DNA of 64,000 bases from Cordia subcordata (GCA_028554755.1 JAPTOF010000002.1:14613001-14677000), one strand, 5' to 3'; shown: positions 1 to 12,641, counted from the stretch's first letter. Made by a program: numbers and translations. The notes: a model not told the origin generated them from the sequence alone.

Positions 1-249
1 TTACACTCACACATTAGTATTGCTACGGCAGGAGACAAGTTACAACAGAGCTGGGATACATAAGCAAGACAGAGAGAAAAGGATAAAGAGTAATAAATAT
101 AAAAACTTTTTCTCCAATAATTAGGTGACGTTAAAGGAACAAGCCTAATCAGTAGGCGTAGCCATTGAATAAGAACGTATAACAATCCAGAAAACTAGGT
201 AAAAGGAATAATAGAAGTAACAATGTGAATAACATTTAAGAGAGCAAAC

Positions 250-3200
250 CTCATCAGGGGTTACGGGAACATCATGATCCGCTGCTTTTGTCGTTGGTGT
301 GAGTATATTTGCAGGTAGCCTTTGGTTCTTAACCATACCTATTACATTTTATAAAGAAAATATGAAACTCCATAGATATATAGAGGAGCGTTAGACATTA
401 ATCAAGAACCTTACCATCAGGAAGCACATTGCCACAATAATTCCGGACCCCTTTTTTGTAGACAGTCCACAATGATGTATCAGTGCTTCCAGTCACATAA
501 CCTCTGACTACAGACAAACAGCATTATTACTATTTAAGTCAATAATGTCACATGATGGATGCCTGAGGAAATATAGAATTTCAAGCTGGTTTGGAGTTAG
601 AGGTCCATCCCAGCTTTCTCTGCTTTAGCCTAAATATCAATATAACAAGGGCCTAAAATATAAGAAAACACGTCTCATGACAGAACAACTAGATATCAGT
701 CCTTCAATCCCCATACTTACCTTCATTTTTCGCCAACCTTCCTTGCTTTTTCAGATAAATCTGATATCCTTCTAAATATTTATTAAATATTTATCCCTTC
801 TTGGGGGTCTCTTGTCAACCCACTACCTAGTGGACTCTAAGACTGAACGTAAATTGTGCTCAACTATTTATGATTTAAACGACAGAAGTCTTTGACATAA
901 TTTCCTCTCAAAAGGAAAAAGAGGACACCACCTCACTCCTTTAGGTCATCTTGAAGTGTGCTACAAGACAAACAAGATCCATGACCAAATCAGGATCGCA
1001 ACAAAGAAAGTGCATGATGAAGAGGATGCTAATGATTATGTATTCAAGACATGATTGATTGATTGTCTTACTTTGTGCAATGAGTGAAAATAAAAGAAAT
1101 TACCATGAAAACCACACCGTACCTACGAATTCAACAGGGAAAACCGAACATTTCTTTGCAATAGTAACATTCTTATCAGGTGCTGATAAAACTGCATTAG
1201 GAGTTATATGCTGAGTCTTATTAAACCACCATAAACTTGTCTGATTAAGCACCTACACATTGCATTTTTTTCAGATGAAATTTCAATCTTTGGTGAGATT
1301 CAACATTAATTGTAGTATAACACATTTTTCTTGCACAATAAATTTGGCAAGAAGTTACCTGTCCTTTAAAGGGAATTGAAGCCAGAATCCGATCAAATGC
1401 ACTTTGCCGATCAGTAGTAACCAGTACAAGATAATCCCCTCCATCATAGATATCTCTAACCTAGAAAATAACCAGTCATACATCATGGTCAAAAAGATGA
1501 AGGTTCTTTCACTTACTTGCACACGTACACAGTAAACATTTAAAATATTACACATTAAACTCCTAAAGAAACATTCACCTTCAAGATTCTGGGAAATGTC
1601 ACTTTTGGATAGTCAACACAAAATCCATTCAAATTTAAGATGATCTCAAGCCCCCCATGTAAAAGAGAAACTCTAAGCAAACAGTAAAACAAGACAAGAC
1701 ACAGCAGATATGTCATTAAACATATGAACATTTCACATCCACACACATACATATCCCAAGCAAATTACCGGACATGGTCACCTAAGAAAAGTAACTTTTT
1801 AATTCAATATTGCCCAAAGCCAAAAACATTTCCATAGGTTTAGTGTCACTTGGCATTATCCATTACTCAGAGGCCGTCTGGATTGGCTTTTATCCCCAGG
1901 AAAAAAAGAAAAATAAACAAACAAACACTCACTTCTCTCCAATTGAAAAAAAGAACCCACTTCTATTTTACAATAAGCATTTAGATTGGTTTTCCAAAAT
2001 AGCCTAATAACACAACAACACAAACACATGGAAAGGGTCATTAGCTACTATTCTTCAAAAATAAAAGTGGGCAGCGCAACATAGATGGGAACACCAAAAA
2101 CACTAACAAACATATGGAAATGTCAATTTTGGATAGTGACACAAAATTCATTCAAATTGAAGATGACCTCAAGCCACCCCAGGTACATGAGAAATGCTAA
2201 AAGCAAACAGTAAAGACAGACAAGATGACTGAGCAGATATTTCATTGAATATATAAACATTGCACACATAGACACATAGATATGTCCAAATTATTTGACA
2301 CAGTCGCCTCAGAAAAGTAACTTTTTATTTCAAGTAGTTTGGCAAACAGCGCATTAGACATAATAAAATCTATCTTTTTAAAATAAAAAGGTTATGAACA
2401 TATATGATTTCGATGTTGATTGGAAATGAAAATGCAAAGAATGTGCAACAAAAGTTTTATGTATATATAGAGTACGTGATGGAATATGAATCTCAACGAA
2501 TTAGGTGTCCCAAGGAATCCGTACGAATAAATCAGCGAGGTAAATTTGTTTTGCAAGACATCCATACAAAGAAGCTTAAAATTCAACCTCATATGAACGG
2601 GTGGGGAGGAGAAGGCAAGTGCAACTTCAAAAACTTCAAATATCCAGAAAGCATTCGTGAGAAGTATAAAATCATGATAAAAAAGCAAGGCCTCAATCAA
2701 ATTTTAATCAAACTGTCATCTCCTTTTCTTATCAACTATGGAGAACTCAACACCTCAGTCAGGATGAACTCAAATTTTCTGTTTTCTTTTATGCAGAAAT
2801 TCAGTCAAAACAAGAGTTTTACTCAAGAGGATTTAGGCTTAGACCCTCAATTGCAGAGTTCATATGTTGCAATGAAAGAGCAAAAATATTAAGGAAACTA
2901 AGTACCTTGAGAACAAATAATTCAAATAACAAGAAAACAGCAGGTTTACAAGATTAGACATTTCTCCTTAATTTTGAGTGGATGTGTTGAGTTGATGAGG
3001 TCAACATGTCAACCAAAAATTAAGACCATCTACAAAAATTTTGTTCCAAATCTTGATCGAGACGGTCATTATATATTGTTGTTCTTTCCAGCCTACATGC
3101 AAGAACAGCTGGAGGCTTAATTCTTTCTTGCCTACCAGTCTAAAATCTGCTTGCTAAGTGCCTACATCAAAAAACTATTCTGGAACATTTTTTACTTTTT

Positions 3201-5743
3201 TTGTTCATATTTTAAACATGAGAATGAATTTCATTGAAACCCTAAGTAAAATATCAGAAGATCAACCAGCAAGCAACCCACTCTGGTTATTCAAAGACCA
3301 AGTGTATACTTAATAGGAAGATGAAGGGAATGCAAAAGAACCAAATTCAAAATAACCCAATTGTATAGAACTTCTTAGCTTTAAGAGATACATCAAACTT
3401 GAAGGCTGATAAGACCTGTAATGTACATTGTGGGACAAACTTGAAGGCTGCTAACACCCGTAATATACATTGAGGGACTGCCTACATATTCATATAGTAC
3501 CATTACAGGTAGGCAGAATTCAAAAGGTGTGGTCCAAGTTGACGCATGCAACTTGAGAACTGCTGCAGTCTGCAGATAAGGTCTAGAGATTCAAGTTTAG
3601 GCCCTCAACTACAAAATTCAGGTGCTATAGGACTCGTTTGGATTGGCTTTTTTCAAAAGTGCTCTTTTAACAGTTTTTAAAAAACAGCTTTTTTTTATAA
3701 GATAAAAATTCTAGCTTCTAAAAAAAGCTGTATTTGAGCTTTTTTTAGAGTTTCGGCTTTTTTGGAAGCCAAATCAAATAGTTATTGCAAATTTAATGTA
3801 ACTTTTTTAGGAAAAAAAAGGTGTTTTTTCCTTAAAAGAAGCCAATCCAAACAGGCCCATAGTGCTGCAGCAGAAATATGAAGAAAAAATCAGTAGCATG
3901 CATAAAGTAGAAATAGCAGGTTTCCAGAAATGACTGTACAGAAAATTCAATTCAGAGAGGTCATCAAGTTTATGAGATCAATACGTCAACCTAAAATTAA
4001 GACTGTATAAATATTTTCTCCCAAATTGGCTGAGGAGATCATTATACATTATTGGTCTATCCAACTTCCTCGCAAAAAGGGGTAGTATTTTAATTGCTTT
4101 CTTGCCTATATCGAAAAACTCAGGTAACATTTTCAAGCTGGAAGAGTGAAATAAGATAGCAGACTTACGCTGCCATCCATCAACACCTAATGACGCAATG
4201 AGTTTTAGTTTTATGCTGTTGTTGGCATCAGAATTAAGGACAGAAGAAATCTTTTCCCATGTACAACTTAATGTAATAATCATTAAAAATACAATTATTC
4301 ATTATGATTTTAATGAAAGCTTCAATTCTATGTTGCAAGCACAATATGTAGCACACATAAACATACATTTTAATGGATGCAGAAGCAAGTGGAATCCTTG
4401 TACAAATATCAATAGCATACAAACATGGAAATCAGTCAACGTACATTTCCTGCTTGTGAAGTTGTGACTTATAGAACTAAGATGGAGAGATGGTACAATC
4501 AAATATATAAAGATATGATAGAGCACAAGCCTCAATGCAGCTTTCAAAAATTACTGCATAGAGTTGAGCATAAATGAAAAGATTTGGCTGGAAGAAGTAT
4601 CACACTTTTACAATTTCTTTTGCTAACTAAACTATGTCAGACTTGAGGAGTTTAGAAAGACCTAATATGTATATGGTGCATCTAATTGGAGGTGGCACCA
4701 ATACCCACTATATATGCATATCTTGAAGGAACTAAAGCAGCTAGAATATTATTTTCTTACACTACAATTACCTCATCCATTTCATCTTTCTTTCATTTTT
4801 TCATGTCCCTATTGACATGTTGCATTAGTTCAGGGGAGAAGATCATAAATGAATTAAAAATTCACTACTTTCAGCAAAAATAGGAGTACAGCACATGTTT
4901 TCAGAAGCCTGTTCACCTATTTATCTTTATCCTTATTTCACCCATCAAAGCTGAATTGTACCTCGTCTAATACTAAGTGACCAGAAAATATATATCAACA
5001 TACAAATACTCAATAGTATAAACACAATCAATAATTAAAAGAACTATTACCTTTCTACAAACCAAATAGGAATTGTCACTAATATCCTTTCTATACAGCA
5101 GTGATCCCTAAACTGAAACTCTTGACATATATAATGGAAGTAAAAGATCTATTACAATAATGCGCTCGTCAGCTCTCTTTCAGACATGAACACGCTGTGA
5201 ATTACTACTATTATTACTAAAGAAGTAAAGAAGCAGGTCATAAGGCCTGTTTGGATTGGCTTTTTTCATGGAAAAGCACTTTTCTCATTGAAAAAAGCAC
5301 ATTTTTTTTGCAATAAGTATTTGTATTTGATTTCAAAGAAGCTGAAACTCAGAGAAAAGCTCAATGTCAACTTTTTTTTTGGAAGCCATAATTTTTAGCT
5401 TCTCAGAATTTTGCTGAAACTCAGAATTCATTTGTCCCTGATTTGTTGGCCAGCCTAAACTTACATGAAAACTTCTTGCAGATATGTTCGTTTAGTCATG
5501 TTAAACTTGTATGATGATCCCGAGCTGATCAAAAGGTCAGGCAACTCAACAAAAACACCAAAAACATTCACAAAAACATAAAAATTGATCAATCAAAAAG
5601 GGTCCCAAAATAATCAATAAAATAGCAATTCTTCTACAAAATTGCTGCAGAAAACATAAAAATGACCAATCAAATAGCCCTTCTTTTTTTGGGTGTAAAA
5701 AAAAATCAATAAATTAACAATCTTTCCACAAAACTAACCCAAG

Positions 5744-5787
<44 letters not shown>

Positions 5788-6160
5788 TTTTTTGGGTTTT
5801 TCTTTTTCTTACCTTGCCTCTGATTTTGGATTTGAGGCCAGGAACAGTTAAGTGAAGATTGGTCTCTGAGAGACAGTTTGTAAGCGAGCTTTTGATGGAA
5901 CTCACAACTTCATCTTTGTGTTCACCATTACTTAAGGCTTGTAAAGAAATTAAAGGTGATGATTCTTTACTAGGCTTTTGGCTGATATTGCTGCACATAG
6001 TTGATGAATATGATGCACAGATTAATGGGTATTTGTTAGATTTTAAGATTGTTTTACATAGAGATGATGATGATAAGCAAGGCAGGATGTGTTTGTGGGT
6101 TTGTGAAGGATTTTTGGTGAGGGTTTTGGCGCATGGTGGTACAGCAGAGTGAGCAGCCAT
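250..6160 (-). CDS. PUR7: SAICAR synthetase, plastid-type, 5' part of the gene (exons 1-5; continues beyond base 1)
   Basis: Phosphoribosylaminoimidazole-succinocarboxamide synthase joins aspartate to CAIR in purine synthesis; in plants the enzyme is plastidial. Exons on the minus strand are 6160-5813, 1460-1359, 1252-1123, 507-415 and 338-250, all with GT-AG borders and closing phases (about 254 codons). The first ~85 residues are Ser/Lys-rich with few acids, as in a transit peptide. The mature part begins near [20 protein letters not shown]. Exon 2 carries the [10 protein letters not shown] and [17 protein letters not shown] motifs. Exons 3-4 carry [14 protein letters not shown], the family's substrate-binding signature. 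Exon 5 has [18 protein letters not shown]. Plant homologues are about 400 residues long, so the remaining ~150 must lie left of the window. Intron 1 is 4.35 kb and filled with diverged duplications and two MITEs. I recognise the family from memory of plant PUR7 proteins; the exon map is read directly. Confidence 0.95.
1590..1812. repeat. Diverged direct repeat A, copy 1 (PUR7 intron 1)
   Basis: The stretch starting near tttggatagt and ending near aagtaactttttaattcaa recurs in the same order at about 2116-2335. Shared blocks are the atccattcaaatt, gcaaacagtaaa, cagatat and agaaaagtaacttttta words. Copies differ by many substitutions and small indels, so the duplication is old. Confidence 0.75.
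2116..2335. repeat. Diverged direct repeat A, copy 2 (PUR7 intron 1)
   Basis: Second copy of the repeat at 1590-1812, same orientation, about 525 bp further on. It ends in the shared word agaaaagtaactttttatttcaa. Confidence 0.75.
2404..2892 (+). other. Unexplained 162-codon open frame antisense within PUR7 intron 1
   Basis: This is the longest open frame in the window not explained by a gene or transposon. The predicted protein is basic, with a lysine- and asparagine-rich middle ([19 protein letters not shown]) and no domain, signal peptide or membrane segment that I recognise. Its last quarter overlaps a non-coding duplicated block (2820-3135) that is not open in the other copy. No splice context, promoter or paralogue is visible. 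It is probably a chance frame. Confidence 0.15.
2820..3135. repeat. Diverged direct repeat B, copy 1 (PUR7 intron 1)
   Basis: The words taggcttagaccctcaattgc, agcaggttt, gaggtcaacatgtcaacc, aaaattaaga and ttctttcttgcctac occur here in the same order as in 3580-4107. The second copy is longer because a MITE is inserted in it. Confidence 0.65.
3394..3480. repeat. 42-bp tandem repeat, two units
   Basis: Two adjacent units read aaacttgaaggctgatAAGACCtgtaatgtacattgtgggac and a near copy that begins aaacttgaaggctgct. They differ at about five positions. This is a local slippage or unequal-exchange product in intron 1 of PUR7. Confidence 0.7.
3580..4107. repeat. Diverged direct repeat B, copy 2, split by a MITE
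   Basis: Partner of 2820-3135, same orientation. The word taggccctcaactac at 3599 and the gaggtcatcaagttt to ttgctttcttgcctata block mirror copy 1. A Tourist-like MITE (3630-3858) sits inside this copy only, so it arrived after the duplication. Confidence 0.65.
3630..3858. mobile_element. Tourist-like MITE, family GGGCCYGTTTGGATTGG, copy 1
   Basis: The ends are inverted: ggactcgtttggattggctt on the left and agccaatccaaacaggccc on the right. It is flanked by ata on both sides (3627-3629, 3859-3861), a 3-bp target duplication. The body is A/T-rich with aaaaagctgt-type inverted segments. Length is 229 bp. It lies in PUR7 intron 1. Confidence 0.85.
5244..5410. mobile_element. Tourist-like MITE, same family, truncated copy 2
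   Basis: The left end ggcctgtttggattggcttt follows a taa triplet and is continued by the family body (aaaagcactttt, gaagctgaaactcagag). No right terminal repeat follows, so the copy is broken. It lies in PUR7 intron 1. Confidence 0.7.
5746..5784. repeat. TA dinucleotide microsatellite
   Basis: About 19 TA units lie 27 bp inside intron 1 from the PUR7 exon 1 donor. They are probably length-polymorphic and usable as a marker. Confidence 0.95.
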
Positions 6161-6492
6161 CTTTTCCGTGGCTTTCTGGGGCGTTTGCTTTGGGAGGTTT
6201 TTAGCTTGAGAGGTTTTTTAGTAAGAGTGGCAAAGAAATTTTTTAAAAGAAATAAAATTCTGGAAAAAGAAAATACAATCCTGAAATCTCCTACCGAAAA
6301 CAAGAAAAATGAAAAGAATAAAATTCGCAAAAAGAAATAAAAAAGAAAAACTCTTACATGTATCCTAACATCACAAAAATATCAATGCAAAATCTTAAAA
6401 GAACAAAAAGTAAAAATATATTCAAACTAAAAAAAATAGTAAATGTAGGGTAAAGAGGGTGGTCGATGTGGTTAGGGTGTAAAACGGATTAA

Positions 6493-6607
6493 GAGGGTGT
6501 TTGGTTTTACTTAGTAATGATTATAAATACTTAAAAAAAATTTACTTTCACATTTTTTTATTATTTAAATGTTTATAAGCATCAAATAAGCAAAACCAAA
6601 CACCTTC
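6493..6607. mobile_element. Short Tourist-like MITE (115 bp), separate family
   Basis: The ends gagggtgtttggttttactta and gcaaaaccaaacaccttc are inverted repeats, flanked by TAA on both sides (6490-6492 and 6608-6610). The interior is A/T-rich. It lies about 330 bp upstream of the PUR7 start codon, in the promoter or 5'UTR region. Confidence 0.8.
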
Positions 6608-7672
6608 TAAAATGATTAGCTATTCATATTTAGATCATATCATTTTAGTTATTTATAAATTTAAATTTTAAAAAGGAGAATTTTTTTAAAGTACTCTTTC
6701 TCACTTTTAATACTTAGCTTTTTTGAATATTTGAATCTCATGATGATTAAATGATATTATTTGTCTGAATAGTTAAAGATTTTTTCTTATATCAATATTA
6801 AAAAATTAATGAAAATCAGTTATTAAATGGAAATCGGTGAAATTTCCTAATCAAATGTGGATGTATATACACATAAAATATGTAGTACATTTATCGTCTT
6901 TTGTAATGGCTCTATTCTCGTTTGCTTCGCATGTGATGGAGTCTACAATGTTCCCTTTTCGGATTGGTTAGGAAAGCATTCAAGAATCACCACTCACTCA
7001 TATTGGATTGTCTTCTTAATTTGTTTCTTGATTCGGCACTGGCCTTTTTTTGCTTTTTCCTTGACTTGCGTAAAGGATGAGCTCCTCAATATGTATTAAG
7101 TGCTTATCACTTGAAAGGAACATCTGCTGGCATGATAAAGCATTTTGCCGAGGATTTTAATAATGCCTTCGAGATTGGATCAGTTTTGACATGATTTAAG
7201 ATGATCGTCAAGGTTGAAGCATTTTAACACACTACTAGGAAATTGCATATTAGAGATAGAACAGTTCATCATTAAACCATCACTAAATCCCTCTAGTAAC
7301 AGATTATTGAAAAAAATATTTGTTTCCAAATTACTCATTTTTAAATAAAGTTCAGTTAATATTTCGTCTCTAGCTAGTGTCAAATTTTTTTTTTCTAATA
7401 TGTCTTTAATTAACAACAGAATGTTGATTGCTAAATAGAATTAGATTAGAGATTGAAGAGCCAACCAACTTTTGATTCGTGAAGAATTCAGTATTATTGG
7501 AAAATAAAGTATTATATTTTGGATTGGCATGATCTTTTTGTCGGTTTTGTTACCATGACAAGAACATTATGGAGATAGTGTGGAACCTTAGAAGGGCTTG
7601 GCTCTATGTAGAACTAGGACAAACAATAACAAACATTACAACAGTACCATTTTCTCACTTAATAATCGTATG
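6608..7672. other. Intergenic, nothing recognised
   Basis: A/T-rich sequence between the PUR7 upstream region and the hAT element. An 80-codon open frame on the plus strand (6857-7099) has no recognisable domain and no splice or promoter context. I see no other structure. Confidence 0.6.
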
Positions 7673-8339
7673 TTTACTGGTAGGGATTTCAATGGGGCGG
7701 GGTAGAGGCGGGGTTCACAAACCCTTACTCTGCATTTAATATTTTGCGCCTGCCCCTACCTCGCCCTAATACTTGTACCGGGGTTTCCTCCCGACTATCA
7801 TTTCCGTCGCTACCGGTGTTTTTTACGTCATACCCCTACCTATGGGGCAACTATCAACAAAAGTCAAAGAGACAGTAATATCGGGGCAAAACACCTACTC
7901 GTTAAGCACCTGTCAAGTGAAATCCCTACTTCTTAATTAGATAAAAATAAACATAAAACAACATAAATCATGCACCAACCTTAACACACCAAATTCAAAC
8001 TCTAATTATTAAAATTCAACAAAATTTTACAACAATAACACATTAAATGCTCCCACTTACTCCAAATGATACAAACTCTAAAACTTAAACATACATATAA
8101 CATAATAAAACATAAATCTAACAAACAAACAATAAGTTTCAATGTTTCATTAACACAAACAACAAACTCCACTCCTAGGCAAAAGTAATTGCTAATTTGC
8201 CTGACTCTACAGCTTGAATATCGCCATCCTCGTCATTGAAAATAGACACAAAGCAATGTGGTTGTTCATCATCTGAAAGAAAAGATTATAGAAAGAGATC
8301 AATGACATATTTATTTAACAAATCAAAGTTATTTAAACA

Positions 8340-10515
8340 CATATAGAACATGTACCTCTATTGAAATCTGCCAACAACCAATTTTGGGCACAAGCAAGTG
8401 CTTCAACAATCGACGGAACAAGCCTATTGCGATGTGGACTGAGTAATCTACCACCCGTACTAAAAGTAGATTTTGAAGCAACTTTAGAAACTGAAAGTGC
8501 TAAGACATCTCTTGCTATCATTTGCAAAATTGAATACTTCAAACCATTAGTTTTCCACTAAGCAAGAATATCAAACTTCGGATCTCTAGGTAAGACATCA
8601 TCTTCAAGATAGTTATCTAACTCCGATCGAAAAACAATCTTCCTTTTTCTTTTCCTTGAAATAAATTGGTCAAATTGAGCTAGATTGTCATTTGAAGTAT
8701 CCACACAATTTGAAACAGCACTAGATGATGTAGAGTCCAAATTACTATGATGCTTCTCTCTCTCAAATATAACTTAAGGCTCTTGAGGTAGTTGATTTAT
8801 TATGGACTTTACCTTTTCCAATTCCTCATCACACTTATCTCCATAAATTTTCTCAAAATAAAAATCCAATAACTCCAATTTATACCTAGGATCTAAAATT
8901 ACAGCAACTCCTACCAAACCATGAGCCATATCCCAATACTTCTTAAATTTTTCCTCCATCTTCATAGCCATTACCTTAATTAACTCATCTCTACTATGCT
9001 TCCACTCACTTAATGTTAACCTAAGTTGACAAACATTTGTAAAATAGAGATTTGCAATGGGATAATTTGTCTTGAGAATAACTTTGTCACATTATAAAAA
9101 ATTTTCAACTTTCCACAAACTTCTTTTTCAAGATCCCATTTTTCTTTATTGGGACAACACACATACTTAGGCTCTTTAATCTTCAAACCAAAAAACAAGA
9201 TCTGTACCGCAAGGCAGTATCAAGCATCAAGTATGTAGAATTCCATCTTGTTGGACAATCAAGTCATAAACTTTTCGAAACTGAAACTTTCAAAGCACGA
9301 CCAGTTTCCTCAAAAAATTTAACTCTTTTTGGAGTAGCTGTCCAAAAAACTACACTGTCTCTAACTTTCTCAATTGCATTTTTTATCACACTCAAACCAT
9401 TTTGCATAATTAAATTCAAGCCATGTGCACAACATCTCATGTGAAAAAGAGATCCATAAACCGTAAAATTGGACTCACCAATTCTTTCAACAATCGAAGT
9501 TGCAATATTGTCATTATATTTAGCGTTATCCACTGTAACTGTTGCAAGCTTTTTATCAATGTTCCATGTCAAAAAATTGTCCATCAAATGCTCGGTAACA
9601 ACCTCTGCAGTATGTGGAGCTAGCACATAGCAAAAACTAAATACATAAAACATGAAAACATAATTAGATTAGATAATATATAATGCCATTAAAGTTAAAA
9701 ATATAAAAATACAAAAAAATAATAAAACACCTTATGATGTGCTTCTATAATGCCCAAGAATCATCCAAATAATGTGCAGTAACAACCATATATCCTTTCT
9801 TTTGATTAGAAGAAGTCCACATATCAGTTGTAATAGAGATTCTACTCACATTTGCTTCTAACATGTTTTTCACCATCATCTTCTCAACCTCGTAGATTTT
9901 CATGATGTCACACCTAATAGTATTTCTAAATGACATCTTGAGCAATGGTTGAAAATTATATACAAATGTCCTAAAGCCTGCATGATTCACCATATACAAA
10001 GGATACTCGTGCATAATTATCATACTTGCAAGGTCCCTTCTTGAAGAATTTTGATCAAAATTTCCATAAGCAAGTGCATTCCTTCCTTCCACCTTTCCAT
10101 GATTACTTTTTAGCACTGTTTGGTAAAGGTATTGTTGAGGCTTTTTGTACTTACACCTCTTATAATGATCCTTCATATTGGGAGTGCTATTTGCAGGGTT
10201 ACTTTTGAAATCCTTTTTGCAATAATTGCATTTAGCAAACTATTGTCCATTCACTTCATGCCTAACAAAATGTTTCCAAACCTCAGGTGTCAACCTAGAA
10301 TTATCAACTTTCTCTCTCCCTGTAGGTCCTGGATCATTGTGTGTAGACTTAGGTGATAAAGGTGGAGTAGATATAGGTGTAGAAGTATAAGAATCCACAT
10401 TCTGAGATTTTGAACAGTCAAGATTTATGGGACTTGGATTACTAGATTGTGAACTCTTAAGGTTCAATGACGGAACAGAATTAATATCTTGAGGAACATT
10501 TTCTTCTTGAGACAT
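8340..10515 (-). pseudogene. hAT transposase pseudogene (BED zinc finger, RNase H-like core, C-terminal dimerisation domain)
   Basis: In order on the minus strand: a Ser/Pro-rich N terminus from about 10515 (MSQEEN...); a BED-type finger (VWKHFV, then CNYCKKDFK and MKDHYKRCKY); the core from ISITTDMWTSSNQKKGYM through TVDNAKYNDN and MRCCAHGLNLI; LDCPTRWNSTYLML; VILDPRYKLELLDF; and the hAT dimerisation region (SELDNYLEDD...FSTGGRLLSPHRNRLVP). The frame is broken by TAG after VNGQ (about 10238), TAG after DSWAL (about 9746), TGA before LDCPTRW (about 9264), a frameshift near 9200, a stop after LPQEP and TAG at LA*WK (about 8559). The pair at 9745/9629 looks like an intron. No active enzyme can be made. 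Confidence 0.9.
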
Positions 10516-12542
10516 TTTCCCCTGAAACATGAAAAGATATAGAATGAAAGATCATTAACAGAGAAACATTTCATGGGGGAATAAACATTTCCTACATAAT
10601 TTGGCATGGAATGACACTATTACTTTGATATTTCAGTGGAACAAGAAAATACACATGTTATTGCCATGGAAAGCATCAGACTTGAGATTTGGAGCTACAT
10701 AAACAAACTATTTATAGCTAAAGAAAATCAGCATTATAGCAAAAGTTACATATCTATGACACAGTAGTGAATAAATCATTATAGAATAATTAATACCAAG
10801 AAATGCATAACAGAATACTTTTTTTTTCCCTTTTCTGTGAACACCTTGTCAAGCTTAGTATAATGAGAAGGCTTTTAAAGAGATGCAAGAGAAGATGGTG
10901 AAACTTCAAACCAAGGCTTCATTTTCATGATCTTCCTACATATTTTCACCTTCAAATGAAAAGAAAAAAAAAAAACCTATACAACTTACTAATTAAACCT
11001 TGGAGATAGCAGAATCAAACATATATAGGCAAAAAATACAATTTATGTGGAAGGTTTCTGGCTTGAAAAGAGTCTAAAGAAAACTAAAATGAAAGATGGC
11101 TTAGAGAAAAAAGTATATTGTTGGGGCTTAAATAGAAGTTGCTACCTTAGAGAAAAACTTTAACACAAATCTTTGAAGAAATCAAATATCAAACGTGGGA
11201 ATAAATTGAGGTATAAAGCAATCCAACATGATCAAAATGCTATAAAAAATTAATAGTAACAAACAATCACTTTCATTACTAAACTACACAAGAAAACAAT
11301 CAGATTCCTTACTTTGTAAAAGTATCATGAAAGGAGTGGGTGCTCTAAAACTGGGGCTTAAGTGGACTATTCATAATGGACGGAAATGGGAAGCTATTGC
11401 TAATCAAATTATCTATTTAAATCTACACTGACAAAGACAAAATCACAAACACCTATATACTTTCTGATAGCGATGCTGATGCCTGATTGAAGAAAAATTC
11501 AAGATTTGAAGAAAAATACAAACTTGATGCGAGATTTGATGGTGACGGCACTGATGCGAGAAAAGCCTGATCCAAACCTAATGTGAGAAAAATGGTGAAT
11601 TAGTGATGCTTTTGCCTGCTACAAATGGTGACGCTACTGATGCTTCTTCATGAGAGACATGGCGACTAAGGCTATGTTTGGTTTGCTTTTGAGTTTTGCC
11701 TTCAGGTTTTGCTTTTAGAGCTTTGGACTTTCGGTAAAGTTGCACAAATAGATACTGATAGTGTATTAGTGTGTTTGGTTTTGCCTTTATTTTTTATTTA
11801 AGTCATGCCTAATAAATAATTTTTTATAAGCACTTTTTTTTTGTGTCATGCTTTTATAATTAAACCATATATGATACATTATTACTTAAATATTTTATAT
11901 ATTTAATAATTTATTCATAAATTATGGAGTTTTAGTACTCTATTTACTGTTAAAATATTTATTATAAGAAATTTTATAAAAAAATTTTATATATACCTTA
12001 AATTATAAAATATTTATTTACTTAACAATTTGGTATAAGTTTATTATAAATTCTTTTTACATATAAATTCATGGTTTATTTAGGGTTTCATAAGATGCTT
12101 GTGATAAGATTATTATTTAAATTTATAAAAAATAGGTAAGGATATCTCTTTAAAATATTTTGTTTCTTAATTACAATCATGTCTACTATAAACTAATGTA
12201 ACAATAAGACAATCACAAGATCTAATATCTCCTATCGATACTATAGATTATTAAACTAAAGTTCTTCTATTTCTATTTGCGTTATTACTTATCAATTTGT
12301 ATATTAATATATTATTTATTATTTATTATATTTTCTACTACTCTTTAGTTTTTGAAGAACTTAAGATTAAATATTTAAATTTGTAATTTTTAGTAAAGAT
12401 ATACACATTTGTGAAAGTACTAATTTTTGGAATCTACAGTAAATAATAGATGATTAAAAAGAATAAAAATAATTGAAAAGGAAAAAATTTTGGCTACGGA
12501 GTAAAGAGCAAAAAAAGGAAAAAAACACTATTGAAAGAGAAA

Positions 12543-12612
12543 GGTGTTGGGAGGAATTGAACCTGTATCTACTAAGAGGAAACAACGCCATCTACCACTG
12601 GGCTAAAGGAAA
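12543..12612 (-). other. tRNA-like segment with pol III A and B boxes inside the hAT element
   Basis: On the minus strand, tagcccagtggtagatggcg (from 12604) fits an A box and ggttcaattcc (12562-12552) fits a B box, spaced as in a tRNA. It is followed by a short acceptor-like tail. The cloverleaf is not clean, so it is not called a tRNA gene. It may be a tRNA relic or a SINE head captured by the transposon. Confidence 0.45.
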
Positions 12613-12641
12613 CTTTGCAACAATGTTACTAAATACAATTT

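Larger units (their letters stand above)
1461..5812 (-). other. PUR7 intron 1 (4.35 kb)
   Basis: This long first intron runs from the donor at 5812-5811 (GT) to the acceptor at 1462-1461 (AG). It holds two pairs of diverged direct repeats, a 42-bp tandem repeat, one complete and one truncated Tourist-like MITE, and a TA microsatellite close to the donor. A 162-codon open frame on the opposite strand (2404-2892) matches nothing I know. No further coding exon is needed, because exon 1 (...RGK) joins exon 2 (VRDIYD...) without a gap compared with the family. Confidence 0.85.

Noticed and set aside
12543..12612. Functional tRNA gene
   Set aside because: A and B boxes are present, but the acceptor and anticodon stems do not pair well. 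Kept only as a tRNA-like segment.
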